Shown here: positions 41,000 through 48,835 of the stretch, in pieces
Position numbering within the stretch: the stretch's first letter is position 1
Layout: each line of letters begins with the position of its first letter
Source: Bacilli bacterium
GTDB taxonomy: Bacteria; Bacillota_I; Bacilli_A; RF39; UBA660
Assembly: GCA_900772095.1 (NCBI GenBank)
Contig: CAAGQJ010000061.1
Span: 1 to 61,108 of the forward strand
Reading direction: 5' to 3'
DNA length: 61,108 nt
Program-made: the position numbers and the translations under genes
The notes under the pieces: model-generated
What the model was told of the DNA's origin: nothing
The model's input: the letters and a program-made list of their open reading frames with translations, nothing else
Database searches by the model: none

Positions 41000-41239
41000 T
41001 CAGATTTTTACTTCCTCTGTTTTCCGAAGTTTTTCTTTAAAAAAATAGTCGCCTATTGCGCTCTTAGGTAGTTTAAGAACTTCCATTGCAGCTGCAATTT
41101 CGCTTTGAGTAAATTCCACTTTGCCATTTAACTTTAGGCTTACTGAGGAGCGAGTTAGTGGCATTCTATCACAAAAATTTGCTTCTGAACCTAGAATCTC
41201 TCTAATTCGTCCTCGGAGTTTGCTGTAATCAAATTCCAT
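41000..41239 (-). CDS. Cro-like repressor (DUF739 type)
   Basis: 79 residues. FDYSKLRGRIREILGSEANFCDRMPLTRSSVSLKLNGKVEF: in DUF739 regulators this is a helix-turn-helix in which LTRSSVSLKLNG is the recognition part. First gene of the leftward early operon and divergent from the cI-like gene, so it is the cro side of a lambda-type switch. Confidence 0.82.
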   Translation of the reverse strand: MEFDYSKLRGRIREILGSEANFCDRMPLTRSSVSLKLNGKVEFTQSEIAAAMEVLKLPKSAIGDYFFKEKLRKTEEVKI

Positions 41240-41301
41240 AGTCTTAATCCTTTCTTATTTTTTGGGAAACGGATTTTGTTTTCTTCGTATTTCCGAGTTT
41301 T

Positions 41302-41330
41302 ATTATAACTCATTTTGAGCTTTTATGCAA
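41302..41330 (-). promoter_or_regulatory. Leftward early promoter
   Basis: On the minus strand TTGCAT, exactly 17 bp, TATAAT, ~65 bp before the cro-like start. GGAAA/TTTCC-type inverted motifs (TTCGTATTTCCGAG, GGGAAACGGATT, GGTTTTCCAAATTT) lie around it and in the cI-side half of the gap, probable operators. A TATAAT at 41401 serves the rightward cI gene. Confidence 0.75.
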
Positions 41331-41434
41331 GATTATTTTTTTACAAACATTTAAGTTATGGTTTTCCAAATTTTTAATGTACTTTTTCATAATTTTTATG
41401 TATAATATATGTATACATGAAAGGCGGTGTTATT

Positions 41435-42097
41435 GTGAAAGACCGTGCTACTTATAATAAAGAATTTGCCGCACGACTAAAACGCTATATGGATAGGGCA
41501 GGACTGAGAGCTGTAGACTTATCACGTGCCACAGGCATAAGTGGAGGTACATTAAGCGAATATTTAAAAGGTAAATATGTACCAAAACAAATAAAGCTAT
41601 ATAAAATTGCCGAAGCATTGCACACTACACCCGCTGTTTTGATGGGGGCAACGGATTTTTCGGAAATGGCTAAATTTATAAAAGAGCGCCGCCTGCACTT
41701 AGGATTAACTCAAAAAGAGGTTGCTGATTATGCAGGTGTCACAGAAGCAACTGTGTCCTGCTGGGAATCTGGGGAAGGCTGCAATATGCGTAGAGATAAG
41801 ATAGAGAAACTATCTGAGATTCTACAGGTTGACCCTCTTAGCATAATGGCAGCTCAAAATATTGAAGACGATAAAGACACTCCATCTTACAATCTGCTGG
41901 AAGTCCTCTTTAAAGACAACCCAGCATTTCTAAAGAAAATCAGCCATATAGAAATGACTGGCACAATAAATGAGCCTGGGAAAATAGCCAAGCTCACTAA
42001 GCAACAACAGGATAGGATTCGGGACATCATTACCCTAACTTATGAAGAAGCCGTTAGAAATGGCGGTATAGGTTTAGGGCATACTGTTTCCAAATAA
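41435..42097 (+). CDS. CI-like repressor with two HTH domains
   Basis: About 220 residues from GTG 41435, preferred over ATG 41417 because AAAGGCGG is spaced for the GTG. Two HTH_3 modules stand in series: FAARLKRYMDRAGLRAVDLSRATGISGGTLSEYLKG (~10-45) and FIKERRLHLGLTQKEVADYAGVTEATVSCWESG (~85-120). No S24 peptidase domain or Ala-Gly cleavage site is seen, so it may not respond to RecA; release could depend on the antirepressors. Confidence 0.83.
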   Translation: MKDRATYNKEFAARLKRYMDRAGLRAVDLSRATGISGGTLSEYLKGKYVPKQIKLYKIAEALHTTPAVLMGATDFSEMAKFIKERRLHLGLTQKEVADYAGVTEATVSCWESGEGCNMRRDKIEKLSEILQVDPLSIMAAQNIEDDKDTPSYNLLEVLFKDNPAFLKKISHIEMTGTINEPGKIAKLTKQQQDRIRDIITLTYEEAVRNGGIGLGHTVSK

Positions 42098-42179
42098 CCA
42101 CATAGCCATCACCCAATTCAATCTGTGCTGATGAAAGGACAACGCAGCAGGTGAAATATATATTGTGGAGGATAAACCC

Positions 42180-42254
42180 GTGGGTAAGAACATTGAAACC
42201 ACAGAGGACATTGTCGAGCTTGTCGGCGATGTTATCATCATTACTGCCGAGTAA
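42180..42254 (+). CDS. 24-residue peptide matching Rha C-terminal tails
   Basis: GTG 42180 with GGAGG eight bases upstream encodes MGKNIETTEDIVELVGDVIIITAE. Its end copies the last residues of both Rha proteins (ADLVGDITLITE and AELLGDIIIFTK). No upstream frame joins it to a full Rha gene. Either a remnant of a lost third Rha gene, or a free peptide that could compete for the partner of those tails. It lies between the cI-like gene and a secreted-protein gene. Confidence 0.5.
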   Translation: MGKNIETTEDIVELVGDVIIITAE

Positions 42255-42263
42255 GGAGCACAC

Positions 42264-42626
42264 ATGAGAAAACGGTTGACCATTTTCTTAGTCCTCCCTC
42301 TGATGTTAATGAGCTTCCATGCAAGGCACATTATCCCAGAGCAGGATTATAGAAGTGCAATAACTACACAATACCTAACTACGGGAACCATAATAGCTGA
42401 CACCGACCAAGCGTTGTGTTGGGACAAGCTGAGAATTACTGGAATTGTGTTGTCACTGTCAACCAATAATGCAAATCATATTAACGATATAGCATTTGTA
42501 TTCATCGGCCTACCATTGCTAAACACTAATAGGCGAAAAAGTCATATAGAGTACTGCGGTAAGAAGATGGTACGAGCTATAATGTTACAGTTCCACCCAC
42601 GGCTAGGAAGAAATAAAAACTCTTAA
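42264..42626 (+). CDS. Secreted or membrane-attached protein after cI
   Basis: 120 residues after AAGGAGCACAC. Signal-peptide-like start (MRKRLTIFLVLPLMLMSFHA), then no known domain; the end is basic (RKSHIEYCGKKMVRAIMLQFHPRLGRNKN). Expressed rightward with cI, so probably made in the prophage state. A lysogenic-conversion or superinfection-exclusion role would fit, but is a guess. Confidence 0.55.
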   Translation: MRKRLTIFLVLPLMLMSFHARHIIPEQDYRSAITTQYLTTGTIIADTDQALCWDKLRITGIVLSLSTNNANHINDIAFVFIGLPLLNTNRRKSHIEYCGKKMVRAIMLQFHPRLGRNKNS

Positions 42627-42675
42627 AATAATATATTTCAGCATAAATCATTAGATAAGAAAGGAATTGGCAGGA

Positions 42676-43059
42676 ATGTTTGAATGGGATATGGAGCCTG
42701 TATCTATAGGTGGCGAAAACAATCTTAATATCACAGTTCCTAAAATCTATCTTCTGATGGCAGGCATGGAGAAAGAAGATATTAGAAATTTATTAAAAAT
42801 TGTCCCGCCATCAGAAAAGCAAGAATTACTCGCCCTAAGAGAAGAAGCAGGTGCATTATTTACAGAAATGGGTATTAGCACACAGAGTGCTAATATGTTA
42901 TTGTTAAACATCGGAGAAATGCACTACCGAATGATGGGTTGTCGTGAAGAATGGGCAGTTTATGCACATAAAAAAATATCATCATCTACAGGAAGCTGTG
43001 CTAAATATTTTTTCATAACAGTAGGTATAATTATATTAATTTATTTTTTGATGAAATAA
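42676..43059 (+). CDS. C-tail-anchored membrane protein after cI
   Basis: About 127 residues. A soluble helical domain (KEDIRNLLKIVPPSEKQELLALREEAGALF) and a C-terminal span (YFFITVGIIILIYFLMK). Third gene of the cI-side transcript, before a terminator. Unknown function; likely expressed from the prophage. Confidence 0.6.
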   Translation: MFEWDMEPVSIGGENNLNITVPKIYLLMAGMEKEDIRNLLKIVPPSEKQELLALREEAGALFTEMGISTQSANMLLLNIGEMHYRMMGCREEWAVYAHKKISSSTGSCAKYFFITVGIIILIYFLMK

Positions 43060-43069
43060 TATTTTGTAA

Positions 43070-43105
43070 CAAAAAAGAGGCTCTGCAATGGGAGTCTCTT
43101 TTTTA
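43070..43105. terminator. Bidirectional terminator
   Basis: AAAAGAGGCTC, loop, GAGTCTCTTTTTT: arms with A and T tails between the converging cI-side and late transcripts. Confidence 0.8.
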
Positions 43106-43111
43106 ATGTAC

Positions 43112-43360
43112 TTATAGCTTATTATGCTTTTCCAGCGCACGATACACCTTGTCATAGCCACGCTGCAATGTGGTTTTTACTTTTTCCACAGAATACCCCT
43201 GCTCCATCGAAACCTGCACCATACTTTTGCCATCAATGAATACGGCATCCAATATCTCCATATCTAGCGTTGTGATTTTGGCTTCCTTAACAATGTCCCA
43301 GAAGTCCGTGAGAGTTGACTCATTGAGAAATTTCTTAGCCAGTTTTCTGTGCCACAACAT
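43112..43360 (-). CDS. Sigma-70 region 4-like regulator
   Basis: 82 residues. DMEILDAVFIDGKSMVQVSMEQGYSVEKVKTTLQRGYDKVYRAL resembles sigma region 4 or a late activator with a helix-turn-helix (VSMEQGYSVEKVKTTL). It is the last gene of the leftward 51-43 kb operon. May help late transcription. Confidence 0.7.
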   Translation of the reverse strand: MLWHRKLAKKFLNESTLTDFWDIVKEAKITTLDMEILDAVFIDGKSMVQVSMEQGYSVEKVKTTLQRGYDKVYRALEKHNKL

Positions 43361-43363
43361 AGC

Positions 43364-43642
43364 TTACACCACACAATCTATTGTATGCTTGGCATACTCT
43401 ACGCGTGCACCTGCCTTTGCCTTAGCTGTTTTGCATATGCTAGTAATAGCCGTAGTGCCTACTATGCAGGCGCCAGCACGGTACTCATTCGTTGCCATGT
43501 ATAGCACCATCACCATAGTTATTAAGCTGACCACAAGAGTCATAATGCCAACCGCCAATACACACCGCATATCCTTTGTCACCCTGTTAGTCAGTACAGC
43601 TAAAACTGTCCCCAGCTTCCCTAAATCATACCGCCTGTCCAT
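43364..43642 (-). CDS. Membrane protein with two spans
   Basis: 92 residues from ATG 43642 after AGGAG. Spans at VLAVGIMTLVVSLITMVMVLY and, weaker, AGACIVGTTAITSI. Possibly lysis- or DGR-associated; no family recognised. Confidence 0.6.
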   Translation of the reverse strand: MDRRYDLGKLGTVLAVLTNRVTKDMRCVLAVGIMTLVVSLITMVMVLYMATNEYRAGACIVGTTAITSICKTAKAKAGARVEYAKHTIDCVV

Positions 43643-43787
43643 AACCATCACTCCTTATTACATATAGACTAAGCAATCTCAACAGCCGGATGTTCATTTC
43701 AATCAGCTCTTCATTGGTTCTTACGCTCAACTCTTCTTGCAGCTGCAAGTCAGTTTTCTGCTTAATCTTCTGAAAATCATGCTGCAT
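43626..43787 (-). CDS. 53-residue helical protein
   Basis: From ATG 43787 after AGGTGAAG: QHDFQKIKQKTDLQLQEELSVRTNEELIEMNIRLL, one long amphipathic helix. Overlaps the next gene start by 17 bp. A small product between the DGR and membrane genes; unknown. Confidence 0.5.
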   Translation of the reverse strand: MQHDFQKIKQKTDLQLQEELSVRTNEELIEMNIRLLRLLSLYVIRSDGYGQAV

Positions 43788-43801
43788 AATCTTCACCTGT
43801 A

Positions 43802-44047
43802 TCACTGCTCAGCTTCAAGCTGAGCAACCTCGGCCTGCAGGGCATTAATCTTGTCCCGCACCTTCTGACGCTCTGCCAGAAGAGTCGAAGTGTCATAAGG
43901 CATAGTCTTGGCACCAGAAAGAGTGGCTTCATAGCACTTGATTACACGATAATCACCTATTTTAGAAACGGGGCTTGTCAGCTCTCCGATGAGGTCGATG
44001 ATTTCCTGCTGCTTGCGTCTAATAGTTTCTCTTGTTGCGTTATCCAT
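43802..44047 (-). CDS. Small helical protein overlapping RT 3' end
   Basis: 81 residues: MDNATRETIRRKQQEIIDLIGELTSPVSKIGDYRVIKCYEA, then a second helix (ERQKVRDKINALQAEVAQLEAE). Overlaps the reverse transcriptase gene by 70 bp. Similar short proteins occur in Firmicute phages with fibre cassettes; function unknown. Confidence 0.6.
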   Translation of the reverse strand: MDNATRETIRRKQQEIIDLIGELTSPVSKIGDYRVIKCYEATLSGAKTMPYDTSTLLAERQKVRDKINALQAEVAQLEAEQ

Positions 44048-45171
44048 TTTAGTAGCCTCCTAAAAATTTTATCCATATTTTTCAAAGTATGATAAGCGTT
44101 ATAGTATCTCTGCTTATCTCCTTTCCACGACTTATACTGTGTAATGAATTTTTCCCGACTCATAGCCCCCGATACTACCAGTGTGGCCAGCTTTTTGAGC
44201 TTTCTTCTCTCAACTGTAACAACATCGCGGGGTATTTTCTTAACTATTTTGCCGGTTTCTGTAAGAATATATTTAGTTTTTAGAAATGTGAATCCATGGG
44301 ACAGCTTAATAATCTGTGTTTTATCTTGATGAATTGTGATACCCTGCTTTTCTGCAAGTACCTTTATTTCTTCAAGCAAGTTCCACAAAAATTCTTTTGA
44401 CTTATGAATCACAATTCTGTCATCCATATATGCATCATAACAATGAATGCCTTTAACTGTTTTACAAAAATTGTCTATTTTGTAAGGAAAGAAGATACCT
44501 GCAATCTGCGATACCGGAGAACCTATACCTAAGGATTTAGGCATAAATCTTTTACCGGTAAGCAGCGCTGTATCAATTTTTTCTTGCTCGAGTGAACTGA
44601 ACACTTTTTGCAAAATGTCCGTGTCATCAGTGTATGAGACATCAACCTCATTAGCTTTGAAAATTTCATTCAATACATACTGTACATCTTCATTATGTAT
44701 CTTTTCGGCTATCAGCTTTTTCAAGATACCATGCTGGATGTTATCGAAATATTTCCTGAAGTCAATTTTCAAAATATACCCCTCGGTACTATATCTTCGA
44801 TAATGCCAGCGAAGGTGTTGCTCAAAACGCCTTCTTGTAAAGCTAATGCCTTTGCCCTTTATGCTAGCGCCGTTATCGTGAATGATGTACTTTAGCAGTT
44901 CTGGCACAAGCACCGTATCGCAAAGAGAGTGCTGCATAACCATATCTCTTGTGACTAAAGCCTTTACCAACCTCAGATGACCTCTTTCACATAGTTTGAA
45001 AGTATTGCACTCATGCTGTGCGTAGTTTCTTTCCCGCAAAGCCTTCTGTAACCAGTAGGTTTCACGCAAAAGATTAAGCCCATACCGCTGTGTGCTTTCC
45101 TTCCAACCGCTGGTTTTTCTGACACGCTCGTAGGCACTCATCAAGCTATTTGCATTTGTAAAATCTCTCAT
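43978..45171 (-). CDS. Retroelement reverse transcriptase (DGR)
   Basis: 397 residues. RT blocks in order: IDFRKYFDNIQH with the first catalytic Asp, GSPVSQIAG (the SQ motif typical of DGR enzymes), and YDAYMDDRIVIH with the YMDD catalytic pair, then TFLKTKYILTETGK. It copies the template RNA with errors at adenines and feeds the cDNA into the variable gene. The template lies ~140 bp upstream of its start, the accessory gene and the target gene follow further upstream, a compact complete cassette. Confidence 0.94.
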   Translation of the reverse strand: MRDFTNANSLMSAYERVRKTSGWKESTQRYGLNLLRETYWLQKALRERNYAQHECNTFKLCERGHLRLVKALVTRDMVMQHSLCDTVLVPELLKYIIHDNGASIKGKGISFTRRRFEQHLRWHYRRYSTEGYILKIDFRKYFDNIQHGILKKLIAEKIHNEDVQYVLNEIFKANEVDVSYTDDTDILQKVFSSLEQEKIDTALLTGKRFMPKSLGIGSPVSQIAGIFFPYKIDNFCKTVKGIHCYDAYMDDRIVIHKSKEFLWNLLEEIKVLAEKQGITIHQDKTQIIKLSHGFTFLKTKYILTETGKIVKKIPRDVVTVERRKLKKLATLVVSGAMSREKFITQYKSWKGDKQRYYNAYHTLKNMDKIFRRLLKWITQQEKLLDASSRKSSTSSES

Positions 45172-45309
45172 TAATCAACCCCTAGGGGATAGCTGTGCAT
45201 ATGCAATCAGCGCCCTTAGACGGACTGCACACAACTGTTATTTACCTTTTAAAGGAAGGATATCCGCTCATTCCCTGTTATGTGTCTATGAGTAGACTGA
45301 TATGAGAAG

Positions 45310-45408
45310 CGGGCGACAGCCGCCAGAGGAGTTCGAATTAGAAGCATCGTTGTAGTTCGCATTGCCATTTTCGCTGACGTTGCAGAACCTAGACGCCGAA
45401 GCCACCGC
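45310..45408 (-). repeat. DGR template repeat (TR)
   Basis: 99 bp, read on the minus strand, with 20 adenines. It matches the variable repeat at 45944-46042 at every non-adenine position; all 13 differences are at TR adenines. The end (CTCCTCTGGCGGCTGTCGCC) is unmutated in both, the usual initiation-of-homing type segment. Adenine-rich AAC/AAT codons are placed where variation is tolerated. Lies between Avd and RT genes. Confidence 0.95.
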
Positions 45409-45430
45409 TATTAGCTGATACCCTATAGAA

Positions 45431-45871
45431 TTATAAATTTTTATATCGTTTGTTGTCTGATTTTCGCCAGCCTTTAATGAGGGCGATTTCTTTCTCAACC
45501 AGTTCTACATAAACCATATACCTTTCAACACTTACTGGCAGTACCTGATAAGCAAATTCCAGCTCTTTTAGTATGCTTTCGCACCCTGCAATAGCCCTGT
45601 CCTGAGCTATCCTTCTTTCGTCTGCTTCAGCACGGCTTGTAGCCCAGATTGTATACGCACGCGTGATGTTAAGTACAATATCATGCATTATGTCATAAAT
45701 TGACTCGCGAAGTTTTGATAGCAGCCAAATTGAGTATTCATCAAGCTCCTGATTCTTTTTCTTAATATGAAAATTAATCAAAAGCTCTCTGGTAATTTTT
45801 CTGCGTAAAGTTATAGCTGTCGTATAGAACTCCAATTTCGACAGACTTCTATTTCTCGCTAATACTGACAT
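45431..45871 (-). CDS. avd: DGR accessory variability protein (Avd)
   Basis: 146 residues after AGGAGG. Four-helix-bundle pattern of bacteriophage Avd proteins: basic, Arg-rich, with FYTTAITLRRKITRELLINFHIKKKN and MHDIVLNITRAYTIWATSRAEADERR. Avd forms a pentamer that binds the RT and the template RNA. Its gene stands between the target gene and the template, as in Bordetella phage. Confidence 0.88.
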   Translation of the reverse strand: MSVLARNRSLSKLEFYTTAITLRRKITRELLINFHIKKKNQELDEYSIWLLSKLRESIYDIMHDIVLNITRAYTIWATSRAEADERRIAQDRAIAGCESILKELEFAYQVLPVSVERYMVYVELVEKEIALIKGWRKSDNKRYKNL

Positions 45872-45925
45872 TTTACCTCCTAAAAATGGCGATTATGTCG
45901 CCCCACGAAGGGGGCGACGACAAGG

Positions 45926-46795
45926 TTAGCGGAACAGGAAATACGGGCGACAGCCGCCAGAGGAGGCCGAACGAGAAGCATCGAGGTAGTTCGCAAGGCC
46001 ATCGTCGCCGACGCTGCAGAACCCAGACGCCGAAGCCACCGCTCTAAGCCAAAACCACATTCTATCAGGATAACAGCCCTTCTTGAATCTGAAGATAGCA
46101 AACTGTTTCCCGCCACTTCCAACATCATATCCACTAGAACCAAATACAGTACCGCCATAAACCATAGGCTCAGTCGGAATGTTAGCTTCTACATCAGCCC
46201 AAGCCTGTCCTGTACTACTGCCAGTCCAACCAGCTCCAGCAACAGACTGAGCAGTGGCAGAAACTTTGATAGTCAGCAATTCTCTATGCTTTACCACATG
46301 GTCTGCACCAAACGCGGCCTTGATACCGGTAACAACAGCAGGAATGGTTTCTTTCCACATTTTGCTGCCTGCATAGCCGCCTTTAGTGGTGTCGGTATCA
46401 TTCATCTTAATATTAACAAACACAGCCTTTGATGGAAGCAGGACTACATGGTGAGTATCACAAGAAGCATCACCGGACTTATAGAAGTAATCTATATCAG
46501 CAACTTCCCACTTAACCTGATAGGTAGTACCGCCAACAACGATATTCTTGGTGATATAGTCACCGATATAGATATCCTTAAAGCTGCCATTTGCGATAGC
46601 CTTGGACATTTCCCCGCTGGCATAATAGTTAGTCAGGTCTTTACCCCGGTAGATGCCGTTATGAGAAATACCTGTGAGGTCTGTAAGCTGGCCTACCTCT
46701 GTTTCCCAGTGAACAGTTACATATTTACCAGCTTCTTTTGTCGGTACATTGTATTGGCCTTTTTCAACGCCAATAATACTTGCATCAGTTGACAT
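45926..46795 (-). CDS. DGR target: variable fibre-tip protein, C-type lectin fold
   Basis: 289 residues after AAGGAATG. The N-terminal ~100 residues probably attach to the fibre; the C-terminal ~130 form a formylglycine-sulfatase/C-lectin type domain (FAIFRFKKGCYPDRMWFWLRAVASASGFCSVGDDGLANY... GGCRPYFLFR), as in Mtd. The variable repeat covers the last ~33 codons before YFLFR. This is the probable receptor-binding tip, re-written by the retroelement. Confidence 0.9.
   Translation of the reverse strand: MSTDASIIGVEKGQYNVPTKEAGKYVTVHWETEVGQLTDLTGISHNGIYRGKDLTNYYASGEMSKAIANGSFKDIYIGDYITKNIVVGGTTYQVKWEVADIDYFYKSGDASCDTHHVVLLPSKAVFVNIKMNDTDTTKGGYAGSKMWKETIPAVVTGIKAAFGADHVVKHRELLTIKVSATAQSVAGAGWTGSSTGQAWADVEANIPTEPMVYGGTVFGSSGYDVGSGGKQFAIFRFKKGCYPDRMWFWLRAVASASGFCSVGDDGLANYLDASRSASSGGCRPYFLFR
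45944..46042 (-). repeat. DGR variable repeat (VR)
   Basis: 99 bp at the 3' end of the fibre-tip gene. 13 substitutions against TR, all at template adenines (20 available), none at the other 79 positions. Changed codons include AAT to CTT, AAC to CTC, AAT to CGT and AAC to GCC. Such strict adenine bias shows recent retrohoming. Confidence 0.95.
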
Positions 46796-46811
46796 AAAAC
46801 ATTCCTTCTTT

Positions 46812-47057
46812 CTATATGAACTTTATCCATATTGTATTTTGAGTAGTTGGAGCACTTTGTGACACTGCCAATAAATTTGTAAACAGTTCGCCTTCTGTAG
46901 TATCACCCAGCCTACCCCAGTGGCTTTTGGGGTTTGTTGGCACCCGTTTTGAAACTGTAACTGATGTGGCTACTGAATCGGTGCCAAAATACCTTTCATC
47001 AACTTCACGAAGAAAAGTTGATAAGGTTTTTAATAAAGTTTTTTTAGTTATAGCCAT
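46812..47057 (-). CDS. Short fibre-associated protein
   Basis: 81 residues from ATG 47057 after AAAGAGG. MAITKKTLLKTLSTFLREVDERYFGT is the same N-terminal plan as the two fibre genes upstream (SISKNTLLTTLKKMRQ, SFTKDTLGTT), perhaps a shared docking helix. Likely part of the fibre tree. Confidence 0.65.
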   Translation of the reverse strand: MAITKKTLLKTLSTFLREVDERYFGTDSVATSVTVSKRVPTNPKSHWGRLGDTTEGELFTNLLAVSQSAPTTQNTIWIKFI

Positions 47058-47127
47058 AAAAACCTCTTTATCTTTTAAGTTTTTATGCTGCCACCTAGCC
47101 ATTGCCAGATGGCAGCATAAATCTTAC

Positions 47128-47697
47128 TTACGCAAAGATACCATTAATGTCCTCATTAGTAACCTGCTCATCGCTATTTGCTGCAAGATTGTCCAAGGCA
47201 GTCTTATCCGCAGCGCTCATTGCTCCCGCAGCAGACGCAGTAGCGACAGCCAGGGACACACCAGCAGCACCTACAGCCAGTCCATTTGCATTTGCTGTAT
47301 CAATGCTCACTTTGATAGCGTTATCCGCACCTACAACAATGCCTTCGCCGCCAGTATAAGTATCAACCAAATCATTTACTGCCAGATAAACATGAGATTC
47401 ATTGCCTGCACCATCGGTAGTATTGATAATAAAATCAATATACTTATCGCCCTTTTTGGCACCAGTATATGGAACATCGGTGTTGGTTGCCTCTTTGATA
47501 GCAGCGGACTTTACCAAATAGTCCTTAGGAATATTAATGGTTTCGCCTACCTGCACACCATTCTGCTTTACAGCGTAGCTCGCAATAAAGCCATCTGTAG
47601 CCTGTGTCAGCTTTTCAACAGCAACCGCATAATTGACATCCTGCTTCTGACGCATTTTCTTGAGAGTTGTAAGTAGAGTGTTTTTTGAAATAGACAT
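47128..47697 (-). CDS. Tail-fibre protein
   Basis: 189 residues. Docking-helix start (SISKNTLLTTLKKM), a beta domain (GVQVGETINIPKDYLVKSAAIKEATN, VYLAVNDLVDTYTGGEGI), then an Ala/Gly-rich repeat end (AASAAGAMSAADKTALDNLAAN) that is common in fibres. Acts in host contact with neighbours. Confidence 0.75.
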   Translation of the reverse strand: MSISKNTLLTTLKKMRQKQDVNYAVAVEKLTQATDGFIASYAVKQNGVQVGETINIPKDYLVKSAAIKEATNTDVPYTGAKKGDKYIDFIINTTDGAGNESHVYLAVNDLVDTYTGGEGIVVGADNAIKVSIDTANANGLAVGAAGVSLAVATASAAGAMSAADKTALDNLAANSDEQVTNEDINGIFA

Positions 47698-47743
47698 ATT
47701 ATTGTCCTCCTTGAAAAAAATAAATTATTATGATAAGCCAGAT

Positions 47744-48484
47744 TTAGTTAAATATCTGGTCAACATCTGTGTCTTGTACATCTTCATCGGTGCATTGGCA
47801 TGTCCCTCCTGAACCCCCTGAACCGCTCATATTATCTAACTTGCTCTGCATATTGCTGAGCTGTTTCGCTAACAATGCAATCGTATCTGCCATATTTTTC
47901 ATCTCGTCAAACAGATATCTAAAGTTTTCATAAGATATTGTCTTTAAGGCTTCAACCTTAGCATCGATACCATCCGCATACTGCTGACCAGCAAGCTCTA
48001 TTTGCAGTCTTGCTGGAAGGTTTTTCTCATTAATAGTTCCTGTCAGTCTTTCCGCTATATATGCATCTTTAATACCATATCCCGCAATTGTATTTGGTCT
48101 TTCGACAACCTGCTTCCAGCTTATATTTTCACCTGGCATTTGCGGCCTAAGCCTTTTAGCTCCAAGTACAATCTCTTTGTTATCGGTAATATATGCATCC
48201 ACTATTCTATAATCAGCTAACATACTGTCTTGTAACAGCCTGCCGCCAACTACATGTCCTTGTTCGTCAGTAACAACCTGCATATATGTTCCGACTTCTG
48301 CCAGAGAATCAGGATGGATGTATTTATTCGCTCCCTCCTCAATCCCATCCAGCTTAGCTTTGTCACCAGCAGACATTAATCCACTGTAGCTTCCGCTGGC
48401 ATTTTGGTTAGAGCGTAGGGATTCAAACAGACTTACACCGCCGACAGATTCCGTAGTGCCAAGTGTATCTTTTGTAAAACTCAT
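47744..48484 (-). CDS. Tail-fibre protein
   Basis: 246 residues. N-terminal SYSGLMSAGDKAKLDGIEEGANKYIHP is the classic phage fibre repeat (GLMSAxDKxKLDGI-x-GAN). Then GAKRLRPQMPGENISWKQVVERP and a C-terminal coiled coil (MKNMADTIALLAKQLSNMQSKLDNM) with a Gly/Ser and Cys-rich end. First fibre gene in the operon, probably the most proximal. Confidence 0.82.
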   Translation of the reverse strand: MSFTKDTLGTTESVGGVSLFESLRSNQNASGSYSGLMSAGDKAKLDGIEEGANKYIHPDSLAEVGTYMQVVTDEQGHVVGGRLLQDSMLADYRIVDAYITDNKEIVLGAKRLRPQMPGENISWKQVVERPNTIAGYGIKDAYIAERLTGTINEKNLPARLQIELAGQQYADGIDAKVEALKTISYENFRYLFDEMKNMADTIALLAKQLSNMQSKLDNMSGSGGSGGTCQCTDEDVQDTDVDQIFN

Positions 48485-48505
48485 AAAATATCACCTCCGT
48501 TCTTT

Positions 48506-48739
48506 GGTAATTATGCTAAACTTGCTAATCATGCTAATATCGGTAATTATGTTCTTATTTTCATTATTATATTTTATGCTATTATTGATAACATTGATAT
48601 TCATGCTAATCATGTTAACAATGCTAGTCATGATATAAATGATAAATAAATTATATTCTATAATCTTGATAATTATGATAGTTATGCTAACATTGATTTT
48701 CATGTTCTTGATAATCAGAAATAGCAATAATAGCAACAA
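48506..48739. repeat. Array of ~23 nine-bp units, putative centromere
   Basis: From 48506 to 48712 the sequence divides into 23 consecutive 9-mers without slippage, with consensus GNTAATNAT (ggtaattat, gctaaactt, gctaatcat, gctaatatc, ... gctagtcat, gataattat, gctaacatt). Two inverted units follow (tagcaataa, tagcaacaa at 48722-48739). Units differ, so it is not a simple satellite. Same core and period at 25.98, 52.1-52.2 and 53.4 kb. Ribbon-helix-helix partition proteins (such as omega of pSM19035, on heptads) bind arrays like this. It lies between a fibre gene and the spanin-like gene, 350 bp without a gene. Confidence 0.8.
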
Positions 48740-48835
48740 ATATATATTTAGTAAATTTGTTCAGATTATATGTTCCTTTTGACAATATTTTGCCGAACAA
48801 ATTATCTATATCGTTACACTTCTAGGCAAATCAGC

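Noticed and set aside
45286..45498. 70-codon frame over the DGR template
   Set aside because: It reads through the template repeat in the same frame as the variable gene; the template is used as RNA, and there is no start site.
48506..48712. CRISPR array
   Set aside because: Units are 9 bp with no spacers and no cas genes.
48456..48739. Short hydrophobic frames on both strands
   Set aside because: Produced by the 9-bp repeat, which codes three residues per unit in any open frame.
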